DNA of 55,485 nt from Nafulsella turpanensis ZLM-10 (lineage in GTDB: Bacteria > Bacteroidota > Bacteroidia > Cytophagales > Cyclobacteriaceae). The translations under genes were made by a program, and so were the position numbers. Below, in pieces: positions 17,180 to 26,483 of the stretch. A model generated the notes under the pieces. It was given only the letters and a program-made list of their open reading frames with translations, was not told where the DNA came from and did not search any database. Each line of letters begins with the position of its first letter. Positions within the stretch are counted from its first letter, which is position 1. The stretch is taken from positions 1 through 55,485 of the forward strand of contig NZ_ANNU01000012.1 of NCBI RefSeq assembly GCF_000346615.1, written 5' to 3'.

Positions 17180-18859
17180 ATGAAAAGAAATGTTCTCTCC
17201 GGCCTTTTAGCAGGAACTCTCCTTGGCAGCAGCATTCTTAGTGGCTGCGGAAGCGATAAAGAAACCGTCGATTATATTATTACCAATGCAAAAATCTATA
17301 CGGTAGACAGCCTCTTTAGCAGGGCAGAGGCACTGGCTGTAAAAGATGGCCGCTTTGTGGAAGTAGGACAGGCTAATACCCTACTGGAACTTTATGAGAC
17401 AGATAGTCTTGTCGACCTGGAGGGTGCTGCGGTTTACCCTGGCCTTATCGATGCACATGCACATTTTTACCGTTATGGCCTTGGCCTTACGGAAGCCGAC
17501 CTTACCGGCACTACCTCCTTTGCAGAGGTGCTGGAACGACTGAAGGCCCATCGCGAAGAATATCCTGAGTCACCCTGGATCATTGGCCGGGGCTGGGACC
17601 AGAACGACTGGGACAACAAAGCTTTCCCCACCAGGAAAGAACTGGACGAGCTGTATCCTGAAACTCCTGTTCTCCTGACACGGGTCGACGGGCATGCAGC
17701 ACTGGTTAACCAGAGGGCACTGGAGTTAGCTGGTATTGATGCAGGCACCAGCATTTTAGGCGGCAAAGTAATAGTGGAAGCCGGAAAGCCTACCGGTGTT
17801 TTGGTTGATAACGCTATTGACCTGGTGAGCCACCATATTCCTGAACCTAACCGAAAACAGCAAATACAGACTCTCCTGCAGGCGCAGGAAAACACCTTTG
17901 CCGTAGGCCTCACTACCGTAGACGATGCAGGACTGGAGAAAGCCACCGTCGACCTGATAGACTCCCTGCAGAAGGCTGGAGCGCTTAAAATGCGTGTGTA
18001 TGCCATGCTCAACCCAAGCGAAACCAACAAAGCATATTATTTTGAAAATGGTCCCTATGTAACAGACCATCTTAGTGTTACTTCTTTTAAGGTATATGGT
18101 GATGGTGCCCTTGGCAGTCGCGGAGCCAACCTGCTGGAGCCGTACCACGACGATCCGAAAAATTATGGATTCCTGCTTCGTACCCCTGAGGCCTATGCTG
18201 CGCTGGCAGAAGAGATTCATGCCAACGATTTTCAGATGAATACCCATGCCATCGGCGATTCGGCCAACAGAACACTCCTGAACATTTACAGCAAGGTGCT
18301 TGAAAAGGATAATGACCGCCGCTGGCGCATTGAACATGCCCAGGTCGTAGCTCCGGTTGATTTGGATATCTTCGGTGAGTACAACATTATTCCATCCGTA
18401 CAGCCTACCCATGCCACTTCGGACATGTACTGGGCGGCAGATAGGTTAGGTGATGAGCGCGTAAAGACTGCCTACACCTACCAGGATTTATTAGAGGCAA
18501 CAGGCATGCTTGCATTGGGGAGCGACTTCCCGGTGGAGCATATCAACCCTCTTTATGGGTTCCATTCCGCGGTAGCCCGTAAAGATGCCGAAGGTTTTCC
18601 TGAAGGTGGCTTCCAGCCCGAAAATAAAATAAGCCGTGAAGATGCCCTTAGAGGAATGACGATTTGGGCCGCTTATTCAAATTTTGAGGAAGATATAAAA
18701 GGCAGCATTGAAGCAGGTAAGCTGGCAGACTTTGTAGTGCTTGAAAAGGATATAATGGAGGCACCCGAAGAGGAATTACGGGATATAAAAGTCCGCTTTA
18801 CAGTGATTGGAGGGGAGAAGGTATTCGCAGCTCCTGACCCTGGAAACACAAACAACTGA
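17180..18859 (+). CDS. Lipoprotein amidohydrolase of the YtcJ / amidohydrolase-3 family
   Basis: A 559-residue metal-dependent hydrolase counted from the ATG at 17180; a TTG two codons upstream is a weaker alternative. The signal peptide ends in ILSGC, so Cys23 is probably lipidated and the enzyme is placed in the envelope. The metal-binding DAHAHF motif follows the first beta-strands. Later motifs are GWDQNDWD, VDGHAALVN, GDGALGSRGA, MNTHAIGDSANR, EHAQVV and LGSDFPVEHINP, all typical of YtcJ-like amidohydrolases; the closing segment GSIEAGKLADFVVLEKD is the usual end of the superfamily. Substrates in this group are amides or carbamates and cannot be deduced. It is a single gene between the suf cluster and tRNA-Tyr. 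Confidence 0.88.
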   Translation: MKRNVLSGLLAGTLLGSSILSGCGSDKETVDYIITNAKIYTVDSLFSRAEALAVKDGRFVEVGQANTLLELYETDSLVDLEGAAVYPGLIDAHAHFYRYGLGLTEADLTGTTSFAEVLERLKAHREEYPESPWIIGRGWDQNDWDNKAFPTRKELDELYPETPVLLTRVDGHAALVNQRALELAGIDAGTSILGGKVIVEAGKPTGVLVDNAIDLVSHHIPEPNRKQQIQTLLQAQENTFAVGLTTVDDAGLEKATVDLIDSLQKAGALKMRVYAMLNPSETNKAYYFENGPYVTDHLSVTSFKVYGDGALGSRGANLLEPYHDDPKNYGFLLRTPEAYAALAEEIHANDFQMNTHAIGDSANRTLLNIYSKVLEKDNDRRWRIEHAQVVAPVDLDIFGEYNIIPSVQPTHATSDMYWAADRLGDERVKTAYTYQDLLEATGMLALGSDFPVEHINPLYGFHSAVARKDAEGFPEGGFQPENKISREDALRGMTIWAAYSNFEEDIKGSIEAGKLADFVVLEKDIMEAPEEELRDIKVRFTVIGGEKVFAAPDPGNTNN

Positions 18860-18904
18860 CTCCTAAATCATTAAGAATTTATTCTTAAATTTTCGCATGA
18901 TGGG

Positions 18905-18935
18905 TTTGCTCCTTTATTGAAAAAGCATAGTTTTG
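18905..18935 (+). promoter_or_regulatory. Promoter of tRNA-Tyr (Bacteroidota consensus)
   Basis: TTTG at 18905-18908, exactly 19 bp, then TAGTTTTG at 18928-18935. It is a full match to TTTG/TAnnTTTG, 30 nt before the mature tRNA. Confidence 0.75.
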
Positions 18936-18965
18936 CAATCGCTTTAAGACAAAGAAGCAAGCTTT

Positions 18966-19048
18966 GGGGGGATACCAAAGCGGCCAACTGGGACGGACTG
19001 TAAATCCGTTGTCTTACGACTTCGCAGGTTCGAATCCTGCTCCCCCCA
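18966..19048 (+). tRNA. tRNA-Tyr (anticodon GTA)
   Basis: The 7-bp acceptor stem GGGGGGA/TCCCCCC, anticodon stem ACGGA/TCCGT with loop CTGTAAA (anticodon GTA at 19000-19002), a long variable arm as expected for class II tRNA-Tyr and a T arm GCAGGTTCGAATCCTGC are all present. The 3' CCA is not encoded. Confidence 0.97.
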
Positions 19049-19053
19049 CTCCC

Positions 19054-20088
19054 CTACTTCCGCCTGATTACGATCAGGCTTACATCATCTCTAAAACCTT
19101 TTTCCCCTCTCCAGCCTTCTCCTGCTTCCATCAAGCCACGGATTATTTTACCGGCTCCCAGGGGGGCCAGGAGCTCAAATGTGTTTTTTACTGCCTCAAA
19201 TCCATATAGTTCTCCTTCTTTATTCTGTGCTTCGGCAAGTCCGTCTGTCATTAATAACAGCACATCTCCACTGTGCATCCTGAAATACTTTCTGTTTCCT
19301 TTTTGATTCTTTGCCACGCTTAAAAACATGCCTTTCAAACTGTGCTGCTGTACTTTTCCCCCCTGTGCTTCTGATTGGTAGTAGAGTACCGGCGGCATAC
19401 CAGAACTTACCATCTCAATCAAGTCTCCATCAATTTTTAATAGGGACAAGCCCATATAAAGTCCTCTGGCATTCAGGCTCAAAATTGCCTCCGATATTTT
19501 CTGCAGGATATCCTCGGCCTTACTTTTTCCGCTGAGTGTCTGGAAATAGCTTTTGGCCGTAGCAACAAGTATCCCGGGCTTATAACCATGCCCGGTAGCA
19601 TCTCCCAGCACTATATGGAGGTTCTTTCCAGCCTCCTCAAAGCTGTAGTCGTAATAATCACCTCCTACTTCCGTGGCAGGCCTGGAGAAAAGGGCAATTT
19701 CATAGCCGGGGTAAAAAGGAGTTTGCCGGGGAAGCATAGATAATTGTAACTGCTGAGCCTCCCAGAGCTCTTCTGTCTTTCGGAAATTATCTTTCTCTAC
19801 CAGAAGTAAGGCTTCTTCCAGCTTTTCCTTTTGCTGCTCCAGCTCCTTACGGGTTTGTTTTAGCTCCGCTACCAGCTGATTGAGCTTTTCAAGTTCAGAC
19901 GAAATTGCCGTCTCGCCATCTGGTAAACCCATTGAAAAAGCCTGCTTCAACTCCTCACCAGTGGCTACGGGAGGATTAGGCAGAAAGTGGGCGAACATGC
20001 CTCTCACCTTTAGAAGAATCAAAATGGTAAGCACCACCAGCACTCCACATAAGCCTACTACAATAAAAACATCTTCCTGAGCATACAT
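19054..20088 (-). CDS. Membrane-anchored RsbU/SpoIIE-type PP2C phosphatase
   Basis: A 344-residue protein. One N-terminal membrane helix spans residues about 7-28. A coiled coil runs from about 60 to 118 and leads into a SpoIIE-type PP2C phosphatase domain (about 120-344). The metal-binding acidic motifs are present: TEVGGDYYDY (Asp144), LGDATGHGYK (Asp163), LMTDGLAEAQN and FRDDVSLIVI. Such phosphatases act on anti-sigma-factor antagonists in partner-switching pathways, or on other signalling targets. No anti-sigma or STAS partner lies next to it. The gene is convergent with tRNA-Tyr and its stop is only 5 bp from the tRNA end. Confidence 0.88.
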   Translation of the reverse strand: MYAQEDVFIVVGLCGVLVVLTILILLKVRGMFAHFLPNPPVATGEELKQAFSMGLPDGETAISSELEKLNQLVAELKQTRKELEQQKEKLEEALLLVEKDNFRKTEELWEAQQLQLSMLPRQTPFYPGYEIALFSRPATEVGGDYYDYSFEEAGKNLHIVLGDATGHGYKPGILVATAKSYFQTLSGKSKAEDILQKISEAILSLNARGLYMGLSLLKIDGDLIEMVSSGMPPVLYYQSEAQGGKVQQHSLKGMFLSVAKNQKGNRKYFRMHSGDVLLLMTDGLAEAQNKEGELYGFEAVKNTFELLAPLGAGKIIRGLMEAGEGWRGEKGFRDDVSLIVIRRK

Positions 20089-20219
20089 AGAAGTGAATAG
20101 TGGTTAATCTGAAAAAGTCATGTAAACTTACCAGCCTGTGTAAGAGCATTAAATCTCGGCAAAAGAAAAATTATTAGGCTGAATATCATGAAAAATAGAA
20201 GAAGTAACAAATGCGGCAT

Positions 20220-20251
20220 AAAAAAAGCCTCGTCTGCAACAGACGAGGCTT
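20220..20251 (-). terminator. Intrinsic terminator of the infC-rpmI-rplT operon
   Basis: The minus-strand perfect stem AGCCTCGTCT/AGACGAGGCT with a 5-nt loop is followed by a T run, about 30 nt after the rplT stop. Confidence 0.9.
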
Positions 20252-20279
20252 CTATATGATCATCGAAATAATCTCTTAT

Positions 20280-20624
20280 TTATTTAAGCTTGCCGGCAAT
20301 CGCAGCAAAAGCTTCCGGGTGGTTCATGGCAAGGTCGGCCAGTACTTTTCTGTTAAGCGTAATATTGGCATCCTTAACTTTACCCATAAACTGGGAGTAA
20401 GACATTCCGTTGAGGCGTGCACCTGCATTAATACGCTGGATCCACAATTTACGGTACTCACGTTTCTTTTGTTTACGGTCACGATAAGCATACTGCATAC
20501 CGCGCTCCACAGCGTTTTTCGCTACGGTCCAAACGTTCTTACGACGGCCCCAATATCCTTTGGCGGCTTTCAGAACCTTTTTTCTTCTTGCCCTTGAGGC
20601 AACATGGTTTACTGATCTTGGCAT
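20280..20624 (-). CDS. rplT: 50S ribosomal protein L20
   Basis: A 114-residue, strongly basic bL20. The start [19 protein letters not shown] and the segment [16 protein letters not shown] are classic. L20 binds 23S rRNA early in 50S assembly and in several bacteria represses its own operon by binding its mRNA leader. It is the last gene of infC-rpmI-rplT, 92 bp after rpmI, and is followed by a strong terminator. Length is normal. Confidence 0.98.
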   Translation of the reverse strand: MPRSVNHVASRARRKKVLKAAKGYWGRRKNVWTVAKNAVERGMQYAYRDRKQKKREYRKLWIQRINAGARLNGMSYSQFMGKVKDANITLNRKVLADLAMNHPEAFAAIAGKLK

Positions 20625-20716
20625 TGTTTTTTCTTTTTGACGTTCGGCATCTCCATGAGATCTTGCGTGCGTTTAAGCAACCAAAAATCCGGTGAATTTA
20701 AATTACCTTAAATGAA

Positions 20717-20911
20717 TTAAATGTTGAGCATGTCTTTTACACGGCCTTCATCAGACTTGTGCACAAGGCCCATGTGAGTAAGGTTACGCTTCTGCTTGGT
20801 TTCCTTTTTTGTAAGGATGTGGCTCTTAAAAGCGTGCTTACGCTTAATTTTGCCGGTACCAGTCAGCTTGAACCTTTTCTTTGCTCCAGATTTGGTTTTT
20901 ACTTTAGGCAT
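20717..20911 (-). CDS. rpmI: 50S ribosomal protein L35
   Basis: A 64-residue basic bL35 beginning [20 protein letters not shown] and containing the [14 protein letters not shown] region typical of the family. It is a component of the large subunit. It lies 30 bp after infC and 92 bp before rplT, the conserved order of this operon. Confidence 0.98.
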   Translation of the reverse strand: MPKVKTKSGAKKRFKLTGTGKIKRKHAFKSHILTKKETKQKRNLTHMGLVHKSDEGRVKDMLNI

Positions 20912-20941
20912 TATTACAGGGTTTATGAAAAATAATAATTG

Positions 20942-21496
20942 CTACTTTTTAGGGCCGTTTTTAGGTGACAGCATCACCGTCATCCGCTTTCCTTCCAGTT
21001 TTGGAAGCTGATCTACCTTTGCCAGGTCTTCGAGGGCCTGGGCAAACTTCAGAAGCAGAATTTCGCCACGTTCTTTAAAGACAATCGTGCGCCCAACAAA
21101 ATGCACGTAAGCTTTCACTTTTGCTCCATCTTTCAGGAAGCCCTTGGCGTGATTTAGCTTAAACTCAAAGTCATGGTCGTCGGTATTTGGGCCGAAACGA
21201 ATTTCTTTAATAACAGTTTTCTGAGCTTTGGCTTTAATCTCTTTTTGCTTCTTCTTTTGCTCGTACTTAAATTTCGAATAGTCGATAATTTTACACACAG
21301 GCGGATCGGCCTTGGGAGAAATTTCTACCAAATCCAGTCCCTGTGCTTCGGCCATTTCCAAAGCTTTACGGGTAGGGTACACTCCTACTTCCACATTCTC
21401 ACCAACCACTCTAACCTCAGGTACTCGTATTCTATCGTTGACTCTATAGGGTTCTTCTACGCGCCCTCTAAAGTTACTTCTGCTGGGTCTTCTAAT
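20942..21496 (-). CDS. infC: Translation initiation factor IF-3, AUU start codon
   Basis: A 184-residue IF-3 when begun at ATT (21496-21494). In this frame a stop (TAA, 21517-21515) sits seven codons upstream. Between it and the conserved N-domain ([20 protein letters not shown]) there is no ATG, GTG or TTG. The ATT is preceded at 5 nt by AGGAGG. A start at the GTG at 21409 would remove 29 residues, including conserved N-domain sequence. E. coli infC also starts with AUU, which lets IF-3 repress its own synthesis by rejecting non-canonical starts. The C-domain ([21 protein letters not shown]) is complete. IF-3 prevents premature 70S formation and checks the initiator codon. Next genes are rpmI and rplT. 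Confidence 0.93.
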   Translation of the reverse strand: MRRPSRSNFRGRVEEPYRVNDRIRVPEVRVVGENVEVGVYPTRKALEMAEAQGLDLVEISPKADPPVCKIIDYSKFKYEQKKKQKEIKAKAQKTVIKEIRFGPNTDDHDFEFKLNHAKGFLKDGAKVKAYVHFVGRTIVFKERGEILLLKFAQALEDLAKVDQLPKLEGKRMTVMLSPKNGPKK

Positions 21497-21500
21497 TTTT

Positions 21501-21507
21501 ACCTCCT
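21501..21507 (-). promoter_or_regulatory. Strong Shine-Dalgarno of infC
   Basis: The minus strand reads AGGAGGT, followed by AAAA and the ATT start codon. A full SD is uncommon in Bacteroidota, where most genes lack one. Together with ATT it marks the real start of infC. Confidence 0.85.
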
Positions 21508-21564
21508 TTTTAAGTTAAACCAATGTTATTAAAGTTATAAAATGGCTGAGCCCAAATAATGTTG

Positions 21565-21572
21565 CAAATATA
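21565..21572 (-). promoter_or_regulatory. Candidate internal promoter for infC (-7 element)
   Basis: The minus strand reads TATATTTG, matching TAnnTTTG, about 70 nt before the infC start and downstream of the thrS stop. The -33 element is not clear. It suggests that infC-rpmI-rplT may be transcribed apart from thrS. Confidence 0.4.
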
Positions 21573-21625
21573 AAGATAATTTTTTTCTAAACTATATGCT
21601 TTGCTAATTTAGTAAATACTGGCTA

Positions 21626-23566
21626 TCAGCCCATCATTTCCTCCACTTTTTGCTTAAAATCTGCAGCAAAATCAGTCACGGAAAGGCTTCCCTGGTCCCC
21701 TTCGCCATGTTTACGGACCGACACCTTTCCTTCTTCCTGCTCTTTCTCTCCTACAATAAGCATATAAGGCACCTTCCGTACTTCCGCATCGCGAATCTTC
21801 CGGCCAATTTTCTCATCACGGTTATCGACAAAGCCGCGGATATCCTGTTGCTGCAGTTGCTGATAAACCTGGTTTGCATAATCAGCATATTTCTCCGAAA
21901 TAGGCAGCACGGCTATTTGTTCCGGCGAAAGCCACAGCGGGAAGTTCCCGGCACAGTGCTCAATAAGCACTGCCACAAAGCGCTCCAGCGAACCAAATGG
22001 CGCACGGTGAATCATTACCGGGCGATGCTTCTGGTTATCGGACCCGGTATACTCCAGCTCAAAACGATTCGGGAGCTGGTAATCGACCTGAATAGTACCC
22101 AACTGCCACTTCCGGCCGAGGGCATCCTTAACCATAAAGTCCAGCTTGGGACCATAAAAGGCCGCTTCGCCCAGTTCGGTTACTGTTCTTAAACCCTTTT
22201 CGGAGGCTGCTTCAATAATAGCTGTTTCGGCACGCTCCCAGGCCTCATCTCCGCCAATATATTTTTGTTTGTTCTCCGGATCGCGCAGTGAAATCTGGGC
22301 GGTATAGTCATCGAAGCCCAGGGCGTTAAACACATGCAGCACCAGGTCAATCACTTTTATAAACTCTTCCTTCACCTGGTCGGGGCGGCAAAAAATATGG
22401 GCATCGTCCTGCGTAAATCCTCTAACGCGGGTAAGACCGTGTAACTCTCCACTCTGCTCGTAGCGATATACCGTACCAAACTCTGCCAGGCGAACCGGCA
22501 ATTCTTTATAGCTACGGGGCTTAGCCTTGTAAATTTCGCAATGGTGCGGACAGTTCATCGGCTTCAGAAAGAACTCCTCTCCTTCGTTCGGCGTTTTTAT
22601 CGGCTGAAAAGAATCTGCGCCATATTTTTCGTAGTGGCCGCTGGTTATGTACAGGTTTTTATGGCCAATATGTGGTGTCACCACCGGATCGTACCCAGCT
22701 TTAGCCTGTGCTTTCCTGAGGAACTGCTCCAGCCGCTCCCGAAGCATGGTACCTTTTGGCAGCCACAAAGGAAGGCCCATTCCCACTTTTTCGGAAAAAG
22801 TAAAGAGCTCAAGCTCCTTACCCAGCTTCCGGTGGTCGCGTTTTTTTGCCTCCTCCAACATCTCCAGATATTCAGTCAGCTCCTTTTGCTTAGGAAAAGT
22901 AATACCATAGATACGGGTTAGCTGCTTGTTCTTTTCATTCCCTCTCCAGTAGGCACCTGCCACATTCAACAGCTTAACCGATTTAATAAAACCAGTATGA
23001 GGGATATGGGGGCCACGGCAAAGATCTGTAAAAGCACCCTGCTCATAGAAGGTGATGTTTCCATCCTCCAAGTCCTGCAGCAATTCTATTTTATATTCGT
23101 CGCCTTTCTCCTCAAAGTATTGGAGGGCATCTTTTTTACTGATTTCGCGACGACTGTATTCATTCTTTTGCCTGGCCAGCTCCAGCATTTTCTGCTCGAT
23201 CTTTTCCAGTTCTTCAGCACCAAATTCCCGGTCGCCAAAGTCCACATCGTAGTAAAAGCCGCTTTCAATGGAAGGCCCTATACCAAATTTAACACCGGGA
23301 TACAAAGCTTCCAGGGCCTCGGCCAACAGGTGGGCTGAAGAGTGCCAGAAAGTAGCCTTTCCTTCCGTATCATTCCAGGTGAGCAGCTGTATGGAGGTAT
23401 CCTGGTTAATAGGCCGGGTAGCATCCCACACCTCATTACCGACTTTTGCTGCTAATACATTTCTGGCAAGCCCCTCGCTAATGCTCTGGGCAATCTGAAA
23501 GCCAGTTGTTCCCTTTGGATATTCTCTTACACTCCCGTCGGGCAAAGTAATTTTCATCTGGTCCAT
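21626..23566 (-). CDS. thrS: Threonine-tRNA ligase
   Basis: A 646-residue class II aminoacyl-tRNA synthetase. The order is a TGS domain (residues about 1-65), the editing domain with [11 protein letters not shown] (metal-binding HxxxH), the catalytic core with [14 protein letters not shown] and [23 protein letters not shown] (motif 2), then motif 3 ([15 protein letters not shown]), and the anticodon-binding domain (about 545-646). The zinc-site Cys and His residues are present. It charges tRNA-Thr and edits mischarged serine. Met4 is a likely alternative start because homologues begin at KITLPDG. It lies 21 bp after a TPR lipoprotein gene and upstream of infC, the widespread thrS-infC-rpmI-rplT order. 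Confidence 0.98.
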   Translation of the reverse strand: MDQMKITLPDGSVREYPKGTTGFQIAQSISEGLARNVLAAKVGNEVWDATRPINQDTSIQLLTWNDTEGKATFWHSSAHLLAEALEALYPGVKFGIGPSIESGFYYDVDFGDREFGAEELEKIEQKMLELARQKNEYSRREISKKDALQYFEEKGDEYKIELLQDLEDGNITFYEQGAFTDLCRGPHIPHTGFIKSVKLLNVAGAYWRGNEKNKQLTRIYGITFPKQKELTEYLEMLEEAKKRDHRKLGKELELFTFSEKVGMGLPLWLPKGTMLRERLEQFLRKAQAKAGYDPVVTPHIGHKNLYITSGHYEKYGADSFQPIKTPNEGEEFFLKPMNCPHHCEIYKAKPRSYKELPVRLAEFGTVYRYEQSGELHGLTRVRGFTQDDAHIFCRPDQVKEEFIKVIDLVLHVFNALGFDDYTAQISLRDPENKQKYIGGDEAWERAETAIIEAASEKGLRTVTELGEAAFYGPKLDFMVKDALGRKWQLGTIQVDYQLPNRFELEYTGSDNQKHRPVMIHRAPFGSLERFVAVLIEHCAGNFPLWLSPEQIAVLPISEKYADYANQVYQQLQQQDIRGFVDNRDEKIGRKIRDAEVRKVPYMLIVGEKEQEEGKVSVRKHGEGDQGSLSVTDFAADFKQKVEEMMG

Positions 23567-23587
23567 GAAAAAAATACGGTTACTAAT

Positions 23588-24712
23588 TTAAAACTTCTGA
23601 TTTCTTAATTTAGGCTCAATCATTACCGGCTGTGGCAGGCTCTCTTCCTTTGCCTCCTGCTGCTTCCGGTAAATATAAGCCAGCTTTTGCTCCAACTCTC
23701 CTAACGCCTTCTGAGCTTCCTGATAACTGGTATCTATGAGTAAGGCATTTTTAAACTGGTCGCGGGCGGTATAATACATCCTTTTTCTATCATACACCTG
23801 CCCCATCAGCAAAAATGCTTCCTTACTCTGCGCCTCTATCTTTAGCGCCCTGTTCAGAAAATAAAGAGCCGAATCGTAGGTGTAACTCTTGTAATGAAGC
23901 TCCGCCAGTTTGTAGTTGAGCGCAAAGTTAACAGAATCTTGCTGTAAATAGCTATTCAGCATATTTTTTGCCTGATCTTCCTTTCCTGCCCGCAGGAGCA
24001 CATCGGCCTTTTTCGCCAGCAGAGATACTTCAGGCTTCTTCAACAGGTGCAGGCTGCTGTCAAGGTAAGCAACGGCTTCTCCATATTTCTTGTCGGCTAC
24101 CGAAATATCGGCAAGGGCTTCATACACCTCCGGCCCTGCTTCTATTTTAGGCAGGTTGGCAAGTATAAATTCCCTTGCTCTTGCAGTATCGGACAGCTGC
24201 AAATAAAGCCGGCCTTTCCTGAATACATAATTGCTATTACTCGGAGAGCTCTCCAGCGCCTTGTTCAAATAACTTAAGGCTACGGTATGTTCTCCTTTTT
24301 TATTGTAAATAAGCGCCAGCAGTTGATGTAGCTCGGCAGTCTGGTCTCCTAACTGCACTGCCTTCAGGGCATTTTCTTCTGCCCGACCGAGCTTATCCTG
24401 TTTGGCAAACACACGCGCCAGCCCTTTAAAGTAGCTGGCATTTAATGAATCGAATTTAATGGCGTTTTTGTACTGAAGAATAGCATTATCCGGCTGCCCC
24501 AGCTGCTCCAGCACCACCGCTTTTTTAAAGAAGGCATCTGCATTTCGGGGGTAGTTTTCAATTTCCTCATCCAGGGCTACCAATGCCTGCTGGTAAAAGC
24601 CTGCGTTGAGGTGCGGGAGCTCATGAATTTCATCGCGCGACACCTCCTGCCCACAGGAAGAAAGGCCGGCACTTAAAAGCACAAGCCATGCTATTTGAAG
24701 AAGATATTTCAT
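23588..24712 (-). CDS. TPR-repeat lipoprotein
   Basis: A 374-residue protein. The signal peptide ends in AGLSSC, so Cys20 is probably lipidated. Residues about 35-345 consist of tandem tetratricopeptide repeats (for example ADAFFKKAVVLEQLGQPDNA and AFLLMGQVYDRKRMYYTA), about nine in number. The C-terminal 30 residues are charged and low in complexity. Such proteins act as assembly scaffolds in the periplasm or on the outer membrane; no partner is evident. It is the first gene before thrS with only 21 bp between, so it may share transcription with the translation genes. Confidence 0.87.
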   Translation of the reverse strand: MKYLLQIAWLVLLSAGLSSCGQEVSRDEIHELPHLNAGFYQQALVALDEEIENYPRNADAFFKKAVVLEQLGQPDNAILQYKNAIKFDSLNASYFKGLARVFAKQDKLGRAEENALKAVQLGDQTAELHQLLALIYNKKGEHTVALSYLNKALESSPSNSNYVFRKGRLYLQLSDTARAREFILANLPKIEAGPEVYEALADISVADKKYGEAVAYLDSSLHLLKKPEVSLLAKKADVLLRAGKEDQAKNMLNSYLQQDSVNFALNYKLAELHYKSYTYDSALYFLNRALKIEAQSKEAFLLMGQVYDRKRMYYTARDQFKNALLIDTSYQEAQKALGELEQKLAYIYRKQQEAKEESLPQPVMIEPKLRNQKF

Positions 24713-24872
24713 TCTCTTATAAAAACTGTTCGGAACAGATAGTTCATTCCTTTTTTAGGAAAGTAAAATTACATCATTATTCTGATTTGTAAGCGGATTC
24801 AGGTACCTATTTGATAGGCCTGGAACTACAGGAGAACAATTTATATCCCTGAAAAGAAAAGGCAGCCCCAAT

Positions 24873-24900
24873 AAAAAAGGCCTCAGAAATGAGACCTTTT
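24873..24900 (-). terminator. Intrinsic terminator of the prkA-yeaH-spoVR module
   Basis: The minus-strand stem AAAGGTCTCA/TGAGGCCTTT (10 bp, one T-G pair, TTTC loop) is followed by T residues, 50 nt after the spoVR stop. Confidence 0.8.
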
Positions 24901-24949
24901 ATCTACGGATCCTATTGGCTTATCCTATGCTTTATCTTCGGGTATTCCT

Positions 24950-26470
24950 TCAGGCACACTCAAACGACTGCTCATTAACTCCTAATTTATTTTTGGAGTG
25001 CAGTGCTACCGGAAATCCCCACAGGTACCGAATTTGCTCCAGCGTTTTTTTGGTGTTTTCAGATTCTAGTTTTCGCTCATTCTGGATATAATGGGTAAGG
25101 TAAAGGGTATTGGTAGCATGTCTGTCAACCCCTGTTACCTGAATGTTAGGAATAAGGTTGGAGCGGTCGTACTGCTGGCTGAGCTGCTCCCGCAGTCTCC
25201 GGTAGCCCCGCTCATTATGGATAGCGCTGATTTCATACTCTTTTTTTCGTTCCTCATCAGCAATGGAAAACAGCTTCATGTCGCGCATTACCTTAGGAGA
25301 AAGATACTGTAGGATAAAACTATCGTCCCTGAAGTTCTCCATCACAAAATGTAGCTGTTCAAGCCAGTCTTTCCCAATCAAAGCGGGAAACCATTCCTTA
25401 TCTTCAGCGGTTGGCTCTTCGCAAATTCGCTTTATATCCATAAAGATGTTGAAACCAAGAGTGTAAGGGTTAAGGCCGGAGAAGTACTTGCTGTTGTACT
25501 CAGGCTGGTACAGCACTCCGCTATGACTCTTGATAAACTCCAGCATAAAGCCATCATTAACATAGCCTTCGTCGTACATTTTATTGATGATATGGTAATG
25601 GGTAAAGGTGGCAAAGCCTTCGTTCATAACCTTGGTTGCACCCTGCGGGTAAAAGTACTGACTTACCTTCCGGACAATTCTTACAATTTCCCGCTTCCAG
25701 TCAGCCAGAGCCGGTGCGTTCTTTTCAATAAAATAAAGGATGTTTTCTTCGGGTTCCTGCAGCATTTTCTTTGCCCGCTGCTGCTTACCACCATTATCCT
25801 GTGCATTAGCTGCAGCAGGAAGAGTCCTTAAAAGCTCATTGTAATTCTCCCGCTTAATACTGGTTAGTTTCCGGAGCCTTTCATTCTCTTCGCGGGGCGA
25901 AAGTTTCGATGGTTTTTTGTATTTATCCACTCCATAATTCATAAGGGCATGCGCTGCATCGAGCACCCTCTCTACCTCTTCCCAACCGTACTCCTCTTCA
26001 CATTTAAGGATGTAATCCCTGGCAAAACCCATGTAGTCTACAATGGAGTCGGCAGAGGTCCAGTCAAGGAACATATAATTATTGGCGAAAAAGGCATTAT
26101 GCCCCTGGCAGGCATGGGCAATTACAAGCACCATCATACAGGTGGAGTTATTCTCCATGTTATAGCTGATGCAGGGATTAGAATTAATGACCATTTCATA
26201 CGAAAGTCCCATTCGGCCCTTGGTATAATTGTGCTGGTTCATCACAAAGTCCTTCCCGAATTTCCAGTGCGGATAAGAGGTCGGAAGGCCTATTAAAGAA
26301 TAGGCATCCAGCATCTGCTCGGAAGTAACAATTTCTATCTGGTTCGGATAGGTTTTTAGCTTCAGGTATTCCTTACCAATCCTGGAGGTAATTTCATCGG
26401 CTGCCTCCAGGGTCTGATAATCCCAGTTAGGGTTGCAAAACAGGGCCTTATATTTATCTTTTTGCTGCAT
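24950..26470 (-). CDS. SpoVR family protein
   Basis: A 506-residue SpoVR/YcgB-type protein. Recognisable family segments are the N-terminal PNQIEIVTSEQMLDAYS, GLPTSYPHWKFGKDF, SYEMVINSNPCISYNMENNS, MVLVIAHACQGHNAFFANNY, MNEGFATFTHYHI and GLNPYTLGFNIF. The conserved His and Glu residues suggest a metal site, but the biochemical function is not established. SpoVR proteins are linked to spore cortex formation in Bacillus and to stress responses elsewhere. Here the gene is third in prkA-yeaH-spoVR, 13 bp after yeaH, the same trio seen in many non-sporulating bacteria. Confidence 0.93.
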   Translation of the reverse strand: MQQKDKYKALFCNPNWDYQTLEAADEITSRIGKEYLKLKTYPNQIEIVTSEQMLDAYSLIGLPTSYPHWKFGKDFVMNQHNYTKGRMGLSYEMVINSNPCISYNMENNSTCMMVLVIAHACQGHNAFFANNYMFLDWTSADSIVDYMGFARDYILKCEEEYGWEEVERVLDAAHALMNYGVDKYKKPSKLSPREENERLRKLTSIKRENYNELLRTLPAAANAQDNGGKQQRAKKMLQEPEENILYFIEKNAPALADWKREIVRIVRKVSQYFYPQGATKVMNEGFATFTHYHIINKMYDEGYVNDGFMLEFIKSHSGVLYQPEYNSKYFSGLNPYTLGFNIFMDIKRICEEPTAEDKEWFPALIGKDWLEQLHFVMENFRDDSFILQYLSPKVMRDMKLFSIADEERKKEYEISAIHNERGYRRLREQLSQQYDRSNLIPNIQVTGVDRHATNTLYLTHYIQNERKLESENTKKTLEQIRYLWGFPVALHSKNKLGVNEQSFECA

Positions 26471-26483
26471 AGTTTTCTCCTCT

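Noticed and set aside
17473-18412. Long antisense frames across the amidohydrolase gene
   Set aside because: The sense gene has a full set of amidohydrolase motifs; the antisense frames have none.
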